DNA from: DASYAN01 sp034431765
GTDB taxonomy: Bacteria > Chloroflexota > Ktedonobacteria > Ktedonobacterales > Ktedonobacteraceae
Direction of reading: 5' to 3'
Assembly: GCA_034431765.1 (NCBI GenBank)
Contig: DAOUDD010000010.1
Span: forward strand, 1-64,000
Length of the DNA: 64,000 nt
The number at the start of each line of letters is the position of its first letter. The first letter of the stretch is position 1. Below, in pieces: positions 18,699 to 27,937 of this stretch. The translations under genes were made by a program, and so were the position numbers. Under the pieces are notes generated by a model. It did not search any database, was not told the DNA's origin, and worked only from the letters and a program-made list of their open reading frames with translations.

Positions 18699-19301
18699 AT
18701 GACAAAGATGTTTCTCCAGAGGATATTACTCATTCTAGGAGTGGTTGGATTGGGATTTGTCCTCGTTGATCTGGGAATTTCGATAGCTGCGACCTTCCCC
18801 AGCGCGACTCCGACACGAGTAGATCAGGTGACGGCTGGTCCTTATCACTTGAAGGTCGGATTATATACCAGCCCGGCGAACGCAGGCTACGCTTTAGCTT
18901 TTTCAGTTGCACCCATGCAAGCAGTAGACAGGCCTCTGACCTATCATATCAATTCTCTTCCGGGTCAGGGGGTAGATGCTACTCCCATACGAGCAACATT
19001 CCAATCTGATCCAAACGTGCGCAATGGAATACAGGGTGCAGCAGAGATTACGGTCAAAGGTCCATGGATATTACAAGTCATGGTGAATGGTCCTGCTGGA
19101 CAGGGAGTTGCGAACATCCCAATTACCGCCACGGCCCTGCCACCCATTCCCGTCTGGCTCGGCTGGATTATAGGATTCGTTCCTTTCTATATTGCCTGTG
19201 TGTTCTTCGTAATGCAAATGTCTCGTAACAGGAAAACAGAGCAGACGGAAGTCGAATACACATCTGCTCCAGAGATGAAGAGCAACACACTCACCATTTA
19301 G
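18699..19301 (+). CDS. Membrane protein with a YtkA/FixH-like beta-sandwich domain
   Basis: 200 residues: membrane helix about 8-30, an extracytoplasmic domain about 45-145 (GPYHLKVGLYTSPANAGYALAF, EITVKGPWILQVMVNGPAG) and a second helix about 152-175. The GPYxLxVxxxPxxAxxG and later GxWxLxVxV pattern fits the YtkA/CopC-like fold seen in copper-handling and cytochrome-oxidase accessory proteins. With the His-rich membrane protein just upstream, a metal-related role is a reasonable guess only. Confidence 0.6.
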   Translation: MTKMFLQRILLILGVVGLGFVLVDLGISIAATFPSATPTRVDQVTAGPYHLKVGLYTSPANAGYALAFSVAPMQAVDRPLTYHINSLPGQGVDATPIRATFQSDPNVRNGIQGAAEITVKGPWILQVMVNGPAGQGVANIPITATALPPIPVWLGWIIGFVPFYIACVFFVMQMSRNRKTEQTEVEYTSAPEMKSNTLTI

Positions 19302-19362
19302 TTGCTACATAGAAAAGGAAGAGAGACACCAACCGGAGACGAAGCCAGAGGATTTCAGCTTA

Positions 19363-19393
19363 AGAGACCTGTGAAGAGTTTTCATGGGTCTCT
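19363..19393 (+). terminator. Hairpin after the membrane-protein pair
   Basis: AGAGACC (19363-19369) pairs with GGTCTCT (19387-19393), and several further pairs extend inward. No T run follows, so termination is uncertain. Confidence 0.4.
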
Positions 19394-19520
19394 CACCCTA
19401 CAGACTGGCCAGGCACTGTTGTGCCTCTGCACCATTCATCGGCTTGTTATAGATCGTCGTTTATATATCAATGAAACATCGTTAGCGGCACAAGTTATTT
19501 CATAGTTGCTTTTTAGCACT

Positions 19521-19713
19521 TCATCGCATAAGCTTCATATAGAGCGCGCGGCTTCGCTTCTTTTTATAGCGTGCATAGCCTGCTCTGAAGGGGGTTCTTG
19601 TATATGATGATGGTCTCTGCATTGGTAACGCGGCAAACGGGGACGTAGAATCGGTGACGGCAGATAGCAAATACTCCAGGCAAGAGATGAAGCGTTTGTG
19701 GGTGAATAGCCAT
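19521..19713 (-). pseudogene. Decayed CASTOR/ACT-like domain gene
   Basis: Leftward ATG 19711-19713 with GGGAG upstream begins MAIHPQTLHLLPGVFAICR, close to the usual start of small bacterial ACT-domain (CASTOR1-like) proteins. The family's next element (about PxAxxxxPFxSxTRTPDEL) appears only in a neighbouring frame as TDSTSPFA and SSYTRTP, so there is a frameshift close to 19655. The rest degenerates. I infer an amino-acid-binding protein gene in decay. Confidence 0.45.
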
Positions 19714-19738
19714 ACCATACTCCCTTTTTTTTAACAGT

Positions 19739-20163
19739 TAAGCATGTTTATGTCTACTATACACAAACATTTGCCTGCTAGCAACATACTTCAACAATTC
19801 CCAAGTCCTCATTTGCAACGCTCTAACGATCAATGTGGGCGCAATTGATGAGATGGGATCACCCCACTAGCCCCTTCAAGCGAGGTGATGCGTCTCTCAA
19901 TATTAGCAGCACAAGTGGGGGATGGTGCAGCTTGCGATGCAATGCTCCTGTTTTGACACCGGCCTTCTTCCAGCTGCGTAAGCACACTGCTCATCCTTTC
20001 AAACTTTGGGATGACTTATGTTTTTGCCTTGATTGTCTTCTTGCACCGCATTATACTTCTATCTGAGAATAGTAGAGCATTCAACTATCGACACGCAACC
20101 ATTTTTCTTTTCTTCTGATTGCATTTGTAAGATGAGCTTCAAACGTGTATTGTATAAGGAGTC
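19739..20163. other. Gene-free AT-rich gap upstream of pullulanase
   Basis: No frame with convincing codon pattern or ribosome-binding site was found in these 425 bases. The last 12 bases contain AAGGAG for the pullulanase start. No clear promoter was recognised. Confidence 0.5.
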
Positions 20164-22770
20164 ATGATGACATTCCGTTTCACACGCAGAAGTGTCTGGT
20201 GGGCATTGACATGCTCTTTGATTGTAATTTTTGGTAGTAATATGAGTTTGACGTTTGCTTCGCAACATGGAACTGCATTGCCCGCTGCACGGGTGAAGGT
20301 GCATTATTTCCGCTTCGATAATAACTACACGGACTGGAACCTATGGATGTGGCTTGTTGCAAGCGATGGGTCTAGCTACGATGGTGCTCAATACGATTTT
20401 AGCGCCACCAGTGATGCGTTTGGAGTTGTCGCTGATGTCTCGGTTCCACCTGCGGCGACACAGACGAGCGCAACTGCTACAGTTGGCTTCCTCGTTCGGT
20501 TGGGCAACTGGCAGGCAAAGGATGTGCCGCAGAATCGATTTATCACGTTGTCGAACAATACCGCTGAAGTCTGGCTGATTTCTGGCGATCCTGGTATTTA
20601 TACTTCACTACAGGATGCAGAAATGAGTAAAGAGCCGCACGTCGTCAATGGCTATCTAGAGAGTGTCAACACGCTTGTGACGAAGCTCTCTCAACCACTT
20701 ACATTTCCTTACCAGGCTAACAATGTTACAGTAATCGATAGAACGACTGGTCAGATGCTCTCTGTAACGAGCGTCGAGAGCATGCCCGGCTCCGAACAGC
20801 ATGCACAGAGCGATCTAGTTCGGGTCACGCTTGCTCAGACACCAGATATCACACACGAACTTCAGGTTGCTTTTCGCGGCTATCGAGCCAACTCGGTACT
20901 GCCACGGAATGTGTTGAACGACGAACGCTATACGTTTACAGGCGATGATATGGGCAACACCTACAGGCCTGAAGAGACAACCTTCCGTGTTTGGACTCCA
21001 ACGGCGTCAGATGTGCAACTGCTTCTCTACAACTCGGAAGCCGGGGCACTGACAGAACAGATTCCGATGCATCGTAGCGATCAGGGAAGCTGGTTTGTAC
21101 GCGTGAAGAGCAATCTGGAAAACTGGTTTTATCTCTACCAAGTGACAATTTATGGTCGGACACAGACTGCGGTTGATCCGTACGTGAGAGCAATCGCCGT
21201 CAATTCCACACGTGGTATGATTGTGGACCTGCATAAGACAAATCCCTCCGGCTGGCATCAAGATTCGTATGTCAAGCTTGCGAACCCGACTGATGCGGTT
21301 GTCTATGAGACACATATGCGTGACTTCTCGGTTGATGCGAATTCAGGCATCGTTAATAAAGGGAAATATCTGGCGTTTACAGAACGGGGAACGACTGGTC
21401 CTGAAGGAGTCTCGACGGGAATAGATAGTTTGAAGAGGCTCGGTGTAACCCATATTCACATCTTGCCAGTAGCCGATTTCGCCAGTATCGACGAAAACAC
21501 ACCCGATCAGTACAACTGGGGCTATGATCCGCGCAACTATAACGTACCGGAGGGAGCGTATGCGACGACTCCCCACGGCACAAAACGTATCACCGAGTAC
21601 AAGCAGATGGTACAGAGCTTACACCATGCGCATCTTGGTATCATCATGGATGTCGTTTACAATCATACCTTCAACACACAGATCTCCGACTTTGACAAGC
21701 TGGTGCCGCAATACTACTATCGTACCGACTACTCAGGCAATTACACGAATGGTTCTGGTGTTGGCAACGAGGTCGCCTCCGAACGCCCAATGGTGCAGAA
21801 GTTCATTCGCGACTCGCTGAAATACTGGGCGTGCAATTACCATGTCGATGGTTTTCGCTTTGACCTGATGGCGCTGTTGGGCACGGATACGATGCGCAAA
21901 ATTTCGGAGGATCTGCACGCCATCAATCCCAACGTGATTATCTATGGAGAGCCATGGACAGGTGGCGATTCAGGCTTGCCCGCCGATCAGTTGCTCACCA
22001 AGGGGCAGCAGCGTGGGCTGGGGATCGCGGTCTTTAATGATAATGTTCGCAACGGGCTGATCGGCTCGGTCTTTGAGCGCACCGCTCAGGGCTTCGCAAC
22101 CGGAGCCAGCAACCAGGAAGATAGTATTAAAAAAGCTGTTATAGGCAGTATCAGCAACTTCACTGCGGCACCCAGTGAGACGATGAATTACGTAACAAGT
22201 CATGATAATCTGACCCTGTGGGATAAAATTACCGCCAGTACACCGGGTGCAACGGAAGAACAGCGCATCCATATGGACGAGCTGGCGCAAGCTATCGTGC
22301 TCACCTCTCAAGGTGTGCCATTTATGCAGGGAGGGGAGGAGTTCCTGCGTACAAAGGGTGGCAACGATAATAGCTATAATGCTGGAGATGCAGTAAACCA
22401 GTATGATTGGGCACGAAAGGCACGCTATCTGGACGTGTTCAACTACTACGCGGGAATGATTGCCCTGCGCAACCATCACCCGGCGTTCCGCATGCGCACA
22501 GCCGAGCAGATTCAGCAGCATCTCTCGTTCCTGGAGAGTCCGAACAACACCGTTGCCTTCCAGCTAGCAGATAACGCGAATGGTGATAGCTGGAAGAATA
22601 TTGTCGTCGTGTACAATCCCAATCAAGCGGAGACTACACAGAATCTCTCGCCGGGGACGTGGAATATTGTTGCGACACAGGGCCAGGTGAACGAGAAGGG
22701 GCTGGGACAGGCAACAGGGTCGGTAAACGTAAAGGCCATCTCCTGTATGGTTCTGTATCAAAAGGAATAA
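20164..22770 (+). CDS. pulA: Secreted type I pullulanase (GH13)
   Basis: 868 residues counted from ATG 20164 (ATG 20167, better spaced from AAGGAG, is an alternative). Signal peptide about 1-35. An N-terminal CBM41-like starch-binding domain follows (VKVHYFRFDNNYTDWNLWMW), then a CBM48-like domain (ETTFRVWTPTASDVQLLLYN), then the GH13 barrel with the pullulanase signature YNWGYDPRNYNVPEG. Catalytic motifs are complete: DVVYNHTF, GFRFDLM (nucleophile D567), YGEPWTGG (acid E596), TSHDNLTLWD (D681). The enzyme hydrolyses alpha-1,6 links in pullulan and branched starch outside the cell. Single gene with its own terminator. Confidence 0.95.
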   Translation: MMTFRFTRRSVWWALTCSLIVIFGSNMSLTFASQHGTALPAARVKVHYFRFDNNYTDWNLWMWLVASDGSSYDGAQYDFSATSDAFGVVADVSVPPAATQTSATATVGFLVRLGNWQAKDVPQNRFITLSNNTAEVWLISGDPGIYTSLQDAEMSKEPHVVNGYLESVNTLVTKLSQPLTFPYQANNVTVIDRTTGQMLSVTSVESMPGSEQHAQSDLVRVTLAQTPDITHELQVAFRGYRANSVLPRNVLNDERYTFTGDDMGNTYRPEETTFRVWTPTASDVQLLLYNSEAGALTEQIPMHRSDQGSWFVRVKSNLENWFYLYQVTIYGRTQTAVDPYVRAIAVNSTRGMIVDLHKTNPSGWHQDSYVKLANPTDAVVYETHMRDFSVDANSGIVNKGKYLAFTERGTTGPEGVSTGIDSLKRLGVTHIHILPVADFASIDENTPDQYNWGYDPRNYNVPEGAYATTPHGTKRITEYKQMVQSLHHAHLGIIMDVVYNHTFNTQISDFDKLVPQYYYRTDYSGNYTNGSGVGNEVASERPMVQKFIRDSLKYWACNYHVDGFRFDLMALLGTDTMRKISEDLHAINPNVIIYGEPWTGGDSGLPADQLLTKGQQRGLGIAVFNDNVRNGLIGSVFERTAQGFATGASNQEDSIKKAVIGSISNFTAAPSETMNYVTSHDNLTLWDKITASTPGATEEQRIHMDELAQAIVLTSQGVPFMQGGEEFLRTKGGNDNSYNAGDAVNQYDWARKARYLDVFNYYAGMIALRNHHPAFRMRTAEQIQQHLSFLESPNNTVAFQLADNANGDSWKNIVVVYNPNQAETTQNLSPGTWNIVATQGQVNEKGLGQATGSVNVKAISCMVLYQKE

Positions 22771-22790
22771 ACGTGTTGCCTGTTCAATTT

Positions 22791-22835
22791 AAAACAGCGT
22801 GGCTCCTGTATGTTTCAGGAGCTACACTGTTTTTT
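22791..22835. terminator. Bidirectional terminator after pullulanase
   Basis: 18-bp stem with two G-U/T mismatched positions (22791-22808 with 22816-22833), A4 before and T6 after. It separates convergent genes. Confidence 0.88.
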
Positions 22836-22855
22836 ACCAGGTATTTTCTGTTTGC

Positions 22856-23416
22856 TTAATATGCTACAGTTTGTTGTCGTGCCAGAGGCGATTGACTGCG
22901 CCCAATCAAACCTCCCAGGAGTCCAAAGAGCGCGCCAAAGCCCAGACTAAGGGCAAAGAAACTACCAAAGAACAGGAGCGAGATGCCGACCACTTGCGCA
23001 TTTGTCAGGGTCCAATGCAAGCTATTGCCGTTGCTATCGAGGGCCTGCTGAAACACGATGCGAGCGGTGTCAGCGCTCACAAGCGACAAGATCAGACCAT
23101 AGACCATCATAAGAATACCACCAACGAGTGCTGCCCAGAAGCCACCCATTGTTCCGGCACTGGCCCGACCTGTCTTTTGGGCAGCGAGAAAGCCCGCTAC
23201 ACCAAAGCCAAGCGCCCAGAGTATCCAGCTTCCAAAACCGAAGGTGCTGAAGAAAGGCGCACTGACAAGATCTAAGAGAATTTGTATAACGCCAAGTGCC
23301 ACGCCAACGATCAAGCCATAGTTCAGAGCAACGCGTGTCCACGGTCTCGCAACAGTAGCTACTGGTGGCGATGGGAATTGACTAGAGGGATTGGCTGGTG
23401 AATCCATGTTTTGCAT
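22856..23416 (-). CDS. Four-helix membrane protein of unknown function
   Basis: 186 residues. A Pro/Ser-rich N-terminal 25 residues precede four hydrophobic segments (about 30-50, 58-78, 88-112, 140-170) with many Gly/Ala residues (GFGVAGFLAAQKTG, GFGALFGLLGGLIGR). The pattern resembles uncharacterised DUF4199-like membrane proteins, but I am not certain of the family. The ATG is preceded by AAGGAGGTAAGG. Confidence 0.6.
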   Translation of the reverse strand: MQNMDSPANPSSQFPSPPVATVARPWTRVALNYGLIVGVALGVIQILLDLVSAPFFSTFGFGSWILWALGFGVAGFLAAQKTGRASAGTMGGFWAALVGGILMMVYGLILSLVSADTARIVFQQALDSNGNSLHWTLTNAQVVGISLLFFGSFFALSLGFGALFGLLGGLIGRSQSPLARQQTVAY

Positions 23417-23898
23417 AAGTACCTTACCTCCTTACAAGATTCTAGCAGAGAATAACATACCTGCTTTGCTACATCATAAGAATGCTGTTACGCGCCCCAA
23501 ACCTATGATCCATGGAAACTTCGTAACAAACATGTTCAATATCATCCATTCACAATGTTTGATATTGTAATCAACAAATAGTATTACGAAACTGGGCAAG
23601 CTGAGGTATACAGAATCAGAAGGATTTTTGATCGAACTCTCGATTCTAAGAGCTAGACAAAACTTTGCTGCTCGTTTGTAAGCAGCAGTATTTTGCTAGA
23701 ACTATTTCAATTTAATCTAGAGATTTGATCAAGATAATAAAAAACGAAGGATAGTATCCATTCTCACATTATAAGTATAACAGAAATCGCTACGCATGTC
23801 TGTAATTATACATACTGTTCTTAACGGCCTGGCAAAGTATACTCTGAAAAGATTTCTCTTCTTTCTATTCTCGTTTTCTTCCTCAAGGAGGTTATTTT
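23417..23898. other. 482-bp AT-rich non-coding gap
   Basis: No supported gene in either strand. The only strong element is the AAGGAGG at the right edge that serves the truncated phosphatase frame at 23899. No promoter or RNA element recognised. Confidence 0.5.
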
Positions 23899-24090
23899 AT
23901 GGATCTTATACTCATCCGTCATGGTGAATGCAATACACACTCCATTGACGATACACTTACAGATGTAGGCAAACGGCAGGCACAACAGATTGGACAAAGG
24001 CTAGCAAAGATGTCAATTACAGCGCTTTTGAAAGGAACAATAGATGGCTTATCTTCCGGCCATAGCAGTAGAAGTTCTGAGTATCAATGA
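23899..24090 (+). pseudogene. 5' fragment of a histidine phosphatase (phosphoglycerate mutase-like) gene
   Basis: The first 41 residues (MDLILIRHGECNTHSIDDTL, then TDVGKRQAQQIGQRL) are a clear start of the histidine phosphatase superfamily with the phospho-acceptor His in RHGE. Homology ends abruptly after SITALLK, and a Ser-rich tail with an early stop replaces the remaining 150 or so residues, including the second catalytic His. A strong AAGGAGG remains. Likely a deletion remnant. Confidence 0.7.
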
Positions 24091-24211
24091 TCAATCCCAC
24101 CTCTACGGTTCGTAGTACACGATTCCACATGACACTCTCTCCATATTTAGGGAAAAATGAAGTACAATAAGAGGAAAAGATTCTATCTATGGTGGGGAGA
24201 AAGAGTTTCTT

Positions 24212-26179
24212 ATGAAGCATCTGTTACTCGAAAGGCTCCAACAGGAACCGATTTTGTGCGATGGAGCGATGGGAACGCTGCTCTATCAGCGCGGTGTTAC
24301 CTATGATCAGGGGTTTGATGCGCTGAACCTGTTCCAACCAGAACTCATCCAGAGCATTCACAGTGAGTATTTGAGCGCGGGAGCGCAGATTATCGAAACG
24401 AATACGTTTAGTGCAAACCGGGTGAAGTTAGAGGCGCATAATCTAGGGGATCGTGTGCGTGAGATCAATTCTCGCGCGGCACGTATCGCATTAGAGGCGC
24501 GCGAAATCTCAGGGCGTCCTGCCTTTATCGCGGGCGCTATCGGACCAACAGGGCGTCCATTACAGGCACCCGATGAGGGGCGTTTGAATGCACTGCGCGC
24601 AATCTTTCGCGAGCAGATCGAGGCACTACAAACGGGCGGCGTCGAGCTACTGATTCTTGAGACGTTTTCAAACTTGGCCGAACTGCGCCAGGCTGTGCTG
24701 GCGGCAAAAGAGGTCGGTGGCCTGCCGATTGTAGCGCAGATGAGCTTTCACGAGGATGGTCATACGCTTTCGGGTCAATCAGCGGCACGAGTTGCCACTG
24801 TATTGAGCGATCTGGGTGTCGATGTTATGGGAGCGAACTGTAGCGTTGGACCTGCCGCAACACTGAATGTGCTCAATGAGATGATCACAACCGTGAAAGG
24901 GCTTGGCATCAGCGAACCGCTGTTCTCGGCACAGCCAAATGCTGGTCTGCCGATGCGTATCGACAATCGTTTCTTCTACGTCTCCACTCCTGACTACTTT
25001 GCCGACTACGCACTGCGCTTTGCAGAGGCAGGAGTGCGTTTGATCGGTGGCTGTTGTGGCACTACGCCACGCCATATCGAAGCAATGAGTAAAGCCCTCG
25101 CAGAACGCTACGGTTCATCCTCACAATTTTCGTCTGCCGGTGTGACAGTCAAAGAGACAGGGAAGGTTTCCGAGAAGAATAGCACGAACGGCAAATCTCA
25201 AGGTCAGGCGGTGACGCGACTGATTGAGGAGGAGACGATACTGCCTCAGGAAGGAACACGGACGCGGCTACAAGAAAAGCTAGAGGCGGGTGAGTTTGTG
25301 ATCAGTATCGAACTGGACCCACCGAAAGGCTTGAATCCGACGAAATTGCTGACAGGCGCGGCGCTCCTGCAAGAGGCGGGGGCGGACTTTATCAATATTG
25401 CAGATAGCCCGATGGCACGTGTGCGCATGAGCTGTATCGCTCTAGCGCGCTTGATTCAAGACCACCTGGGCATTGAAACGATCATTCACTTTACTACACG
25501 TGACCGCAACCTGATGGCGCTGCAATCAGAACTGCTGGGAGCGCATGCGTTAGGCATCCGCAATATTCTGGCTCTGACCGGAGATCCGTTGCGCGTTGGT
25601 GACTATCCTAATACAACTGGTGTGTGGGACGTTGACTCGATAGGCCTGATTCAGGTGATTCGCGGCATCAACGAGGGTCATGACGCAGCGGGTTCTCCTC
25701 TGAGCGCAAAATCGTCGTTTCACATTGGCTGTGCACTCAATTTGAACATGACAGATGAGGAGACGGACCGCGAGATCGAGAAATATCAGCGCAAACTTGA
25801 GGCGGGGGCAAACTTCATCATGACGCAGCCAATATACGAGATGGCTCCACTTGAACGCTTTCTGCAACGTGCAGGGAAGCCACCGGTGCCAATGTTACTG
25901 GGCTACGTTCTGCTACACAGCTCGCGACACGCCGAGTACCTGCATAACGAAGTTCCTGGAATCACCATTCCAGAGGAGGTACGGACGCGTCTCAAGGGTG
26001 CAGGGGAACATGGACATGAAATGGGCTTGCAGATTGCGCAGGAGTTGCTCCAGCAGGCAAACAATGCCATTCAAGGAGTCTATCTGCAACCGTCATACCG
26101 GCGCTACGATGTCGTCAGTGAGTTGATCCAGACATTGCGCGCAACGCATGAGACAAAGAAAGAGAATGCACAAACATGA
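24212..26179 (+). CDS. Bifunctional homocysteine S-methyltransferase / 5,10-methylenetetrahydrofolate reductase
   Basis: 655 residues, the two-domain plan of Bacillus YitJ. Residues 1-295: homocysteine methyltransferase barrel with start ILCDGAMGTLLYQRG and zinc ligands in GANCSVGP and GGCCGTTPRHI. After a linker (about 296-350) comes the FAD-dependent MTHFR domain (FVISIELDPPKGLNPTK, HFTTRDRN, ILALTGDP, CALNLN, MTQPIYEM). It would make 5-methyl-THF and pass methyl groups to homocysteine for methionine synthesis. No S-box riboswitch was recognised in the 120 bases upstream. GGTGGGGAG lies before the ATG. Confidence 0.94.
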   Translation: MKHLLLERLQQEPILCDGAMGTLLYQRGVTYDQGFDALNLFQPELIQSIHSEYLSAGAQIIETNTFSANRVKLEAHNLGDRVREINSRAARIALEAREISGRPAFIAGAIGPTGRPLQAPDEGRLNALRAIFREQIEALQTGGVELLILETFSNLAELRQAVLAAKEVGGLPIVAQMSFHEDGHTLSGQSAARVATVLSDLGVDVMGANCSVGPAATLNVLNEMITTVKGLGISEPLFSAQPNAGLPMRIDNRFFYVSTPDYFADYALRFAEAGVRLIGGCCGTTPRHIEAMSKALAERYGSSSQFSSAGVTVKETGKVSEKNSTNGKSQGQAVTRLIEEETILPQEGTRTRLQEKLEAGEFVISIELDPPKGLNPTKLLTGAALLQEAGADFINIADSPMARVRMSCIALARLIQDHLGIETIIHFTTRDRNLMALQSELLGAHALGIRNILALTGDPLRVGDYPNTTGVWDVDSIGLIQVIRGINEGHDAAGSPLSAKSSFHIGCALNLNMTDEETDREIEKYQRKLEAGANFIMTQPIYEMAPLERFLQRAGKPPVPMLLGYVLLHSSRHAEYLHNEVPGITIPEEVRTRLKGAGEHGHEMGLQIAQELLQQANNAIQGVYLQPSYRRYDVVSELIQTLRATHETKKENAQT

Positions 26180-26329
26180 TCTCTTCTGATTATTAGAAGA
26201 GACCATGCAGATGCTTTTTCAGATCTAGCGAAAGCGGTTACCTTTTTTAAAAGAATTGGCAGAACTCAGTCTAATAGAAAGAGCCAGAAAATTCTGGCTC
26301 CATCCTCCCCCATCTCGTCTAGTGAACGA

Positions 26330-26689
26330 TTAGCGATGATAGTCTTGAGACGCATCAAGAGATAGGAGCAAAAGCGGCTCAGGAGCCAGTTCCTGAAACG
26401 AACTTTCTGTTTCTTGAGGGGTACGAGACAGTTGCTGCGATGGATACCTGAGGGCATACTGTTTACTCGTGGCGGGGAGATAGAAGCCGTCAGGAGCCAT
26501 CCATCCAGTAGGACGCGAGACAATTTTGATCTGAGGAAGATGCGCAGGGAAAGGCAGGTGATAATCGCGTAGATAACAGGTAAGCAGCGTTACAAGATGC
26601 TCTTCGGCGTCCAGCACCGTCTCCGCGTAGATAAAAGAGTAGACATCATGTGTTCCAACAGTGGCATGACCCGTATAAAGAGTCTTCAT
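26330..26689 (-). CDS. Hypothetical 119-residue protein
   Basis: Start ATG 26687-26689 with GAAAGGG 8 bases upstream; a longer same-frame extension to 27385 merely mirrors infC and is rejected. The N-terminal half looks folded (MKTLYTGHATVGTHDVYSFI, HLVTLLTCYLRDYHLPFP), and the C-terminal 40 residues are Gln/Ser/Leu-rich. No membrane helix or known motif. Function unknown; transcribed divergently from infC. Confidence 0.55.
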   Translation of the reverse strand: MKTLYTGHATVGTHDVYSFIYAETVLDAEEHLVTLLTCYLRDYHLPFPAHLPQIKIVSRPTGWMAPDGFYLPATSKQYALRYPSQQLSRTPQETESSFQELAPEPLLLLSLDASQDYHR

Positions 26690-26956
26690 CGAAAAACCCT
26701 TTCTGCTAGAGGGAAGATGAGGATTTGTGTAGCTCTGTGCTAAACCGTACGACATTCCTGCGTATATTATACTTGTCGGGGAGATAATGTGCAATTGGTT
26801 AGAGGGGCAATTTTCGAGAAAGCGGGAAGGGCATTCTTGAGAATGAACACGGCGTATTGTCACAGTGGGAAGTGGTAAAACGAGGCTTGCAAACCAGCCG
26901 CACACGTAGTATACTGAGTGCAATCGCTTTCTATTGTCGTAGCTAGTTTTATAAAA

Positions 26957-26974
26957 GAGGAGATTTGGCCTATC
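26957..26974 (+). promoter_or_regulatory. infC: Ribosome-binding site and probable AUC start of infC
   Basis: GAGGAG at 26957-26962 is followed 9 bases later by ATC (26972-26974), the only codon in the infC frame at proper spacing. There is no in-frame ATG, GTG or TTG nearby; the GTG at 26918 has no ribosome-binding site. infC of E. coli starts with AUU and is autoregulated through it, so a rare start here fits the family. Confidence 0.65.
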
Positions 26975-27622
26975 AACAGGGATTTTCGGGGGAACGACCG
27001 CCCGCGTGAGACACGAGTAAATGAGCGTATTCGTGCGCGTGAAATACGCCTGATTGACGAGAATGGTGAGATGCTGGGAGTGATGCCTCCAATACGGGCC
27101 CTGGAGATCGCACGGGATCGAGATCTTGACCTGGTCGAGGTATCTCCCAATGTGGTTCCACCTGTGTGCAAGCTGATGGACTATGGGCGTTTCAAATACG
27201 AGCAAGCGAAGAAAGAGAATGAGGCGCGCAAGAACCAGAAGACCATCACGCTTAAAGAAATTCGTATGCGGCCACGTACCGACGAGCATGATGTCGAAGT
27301 AAAGACGCGCAAAATCCAAGAGTTCCTCGCGGAAGGTGACAAAGTACGTGTCAGCGTGCAATTCCGTGGACCGGACATGCGCCATCCTGATATTGGTCGG
27401 AAGTTGCTGGATGGGATTGCAGATGCACTAAAAGGAATGGCGACTATCGAGCGCACCCCTGTGATGGAAGGTCGTATGATGTCGATGATTGTTTCTAAGG
27501 CTCCCGGTTGGGAACCGCCCAAGAAACAGACAGCCTCTTCCGCAGACAAAACCAATGCATCGCATGCAAGCCACAATGATTCGTCAGATACCGATGACGA
27601 ATTAGAGACTGAGCAGGAGTAA
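26972..27622 (+). CDS. infC: Translation initiation factor IF-3
   Basis: 216 residues if started at ATC 26972. IF3-N domain: ETRVNERIRAREIRLID, GVMPPIRALEIARDRDLDLVEVSP, PPVCKLMDYGRFKYEQ. IF3-C domain: TLKEIRMRPRTDEHDVEVK, KVRVSVQFRGPDMRHPDIG. A Ser/Asp/Glu-rich tail (about 185-216) extends beyond the usual end. IF-3 binds the 30S subunit and checks start codons. The common infC-rpmI-rplT order is not kept: a terminator and an S41 protease follow instead. Confidence 0.95.
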   Translation: MNRDFRGNDRPRETRVNERIRAREIRLIDENGEMLGVMPPIRALEIARDRDLDLVEVSPNVVPPVCKLMDYGRFKYEQAKKENEARKNQKTITLKEIRMRPRTDEHDVEVKTRKIQEFLAEGDKVRVSVQFRGPDMRHPDIGRKLLDGIADALKGMATIERTPVMEGRMMSMIVSKAPGWEPPKKQTASSADKTNASHASHNDSSDTDDELETEQE

Positions 27623-27690
27623 ACGCTCTTCTGTAGGCTGTTCAGGGTATTCTTCTCTAGAGAACAGCTACACATAGCATACAAACGTAC

Positions 27691-27716
27691 AGGTGTAGTT
27701 CGGCTGAACTACACCT
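27691..27716 (+). terminator. Terminator after infC
   Basis: Perfect 11-bp stem (27691-27701 with 27706-27716) with a GGCT tetraloop, followed by TCTTTCTATT. Confidence 0.8.
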
Positions 27717-27937
27717 TCTTTCTATTGTGCTCGATACTCTCAATTACTGCACTTACCCTATTGTTCTCTGGATCGCGTCGTTCTACTGTAAATGTGTAGA
27801 GAATTGGGTGTTGCGAGTAGGACAATTGACTTTTTCAAGCAGAGCGAAGTAAGATAGGATACTATAGAATGTCTAAGAAAGTATGTACCTCCAGCGACAC
27901 CACTTACTCGTGTAGAGGTATATAGGGAGGCCACGCA

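Noticed and set aside
21970..22521. 183-codon minus-strand frame inside pullulanase
   Set aside because: Antisense to a conserved catalytic domain.
24091..24211. Possible SAM riboswitch before the MTHFR fusion
   Set aside because: No GAUGA kink-turn or S-box core; too short.
26690..27385. Long minus-strand frame extending the 119-residue hypothetical gene
   Set aside because: It mirrors infC codons, has no ribosome-binding site at its far start, and shows no domain; the supported start is 26689.
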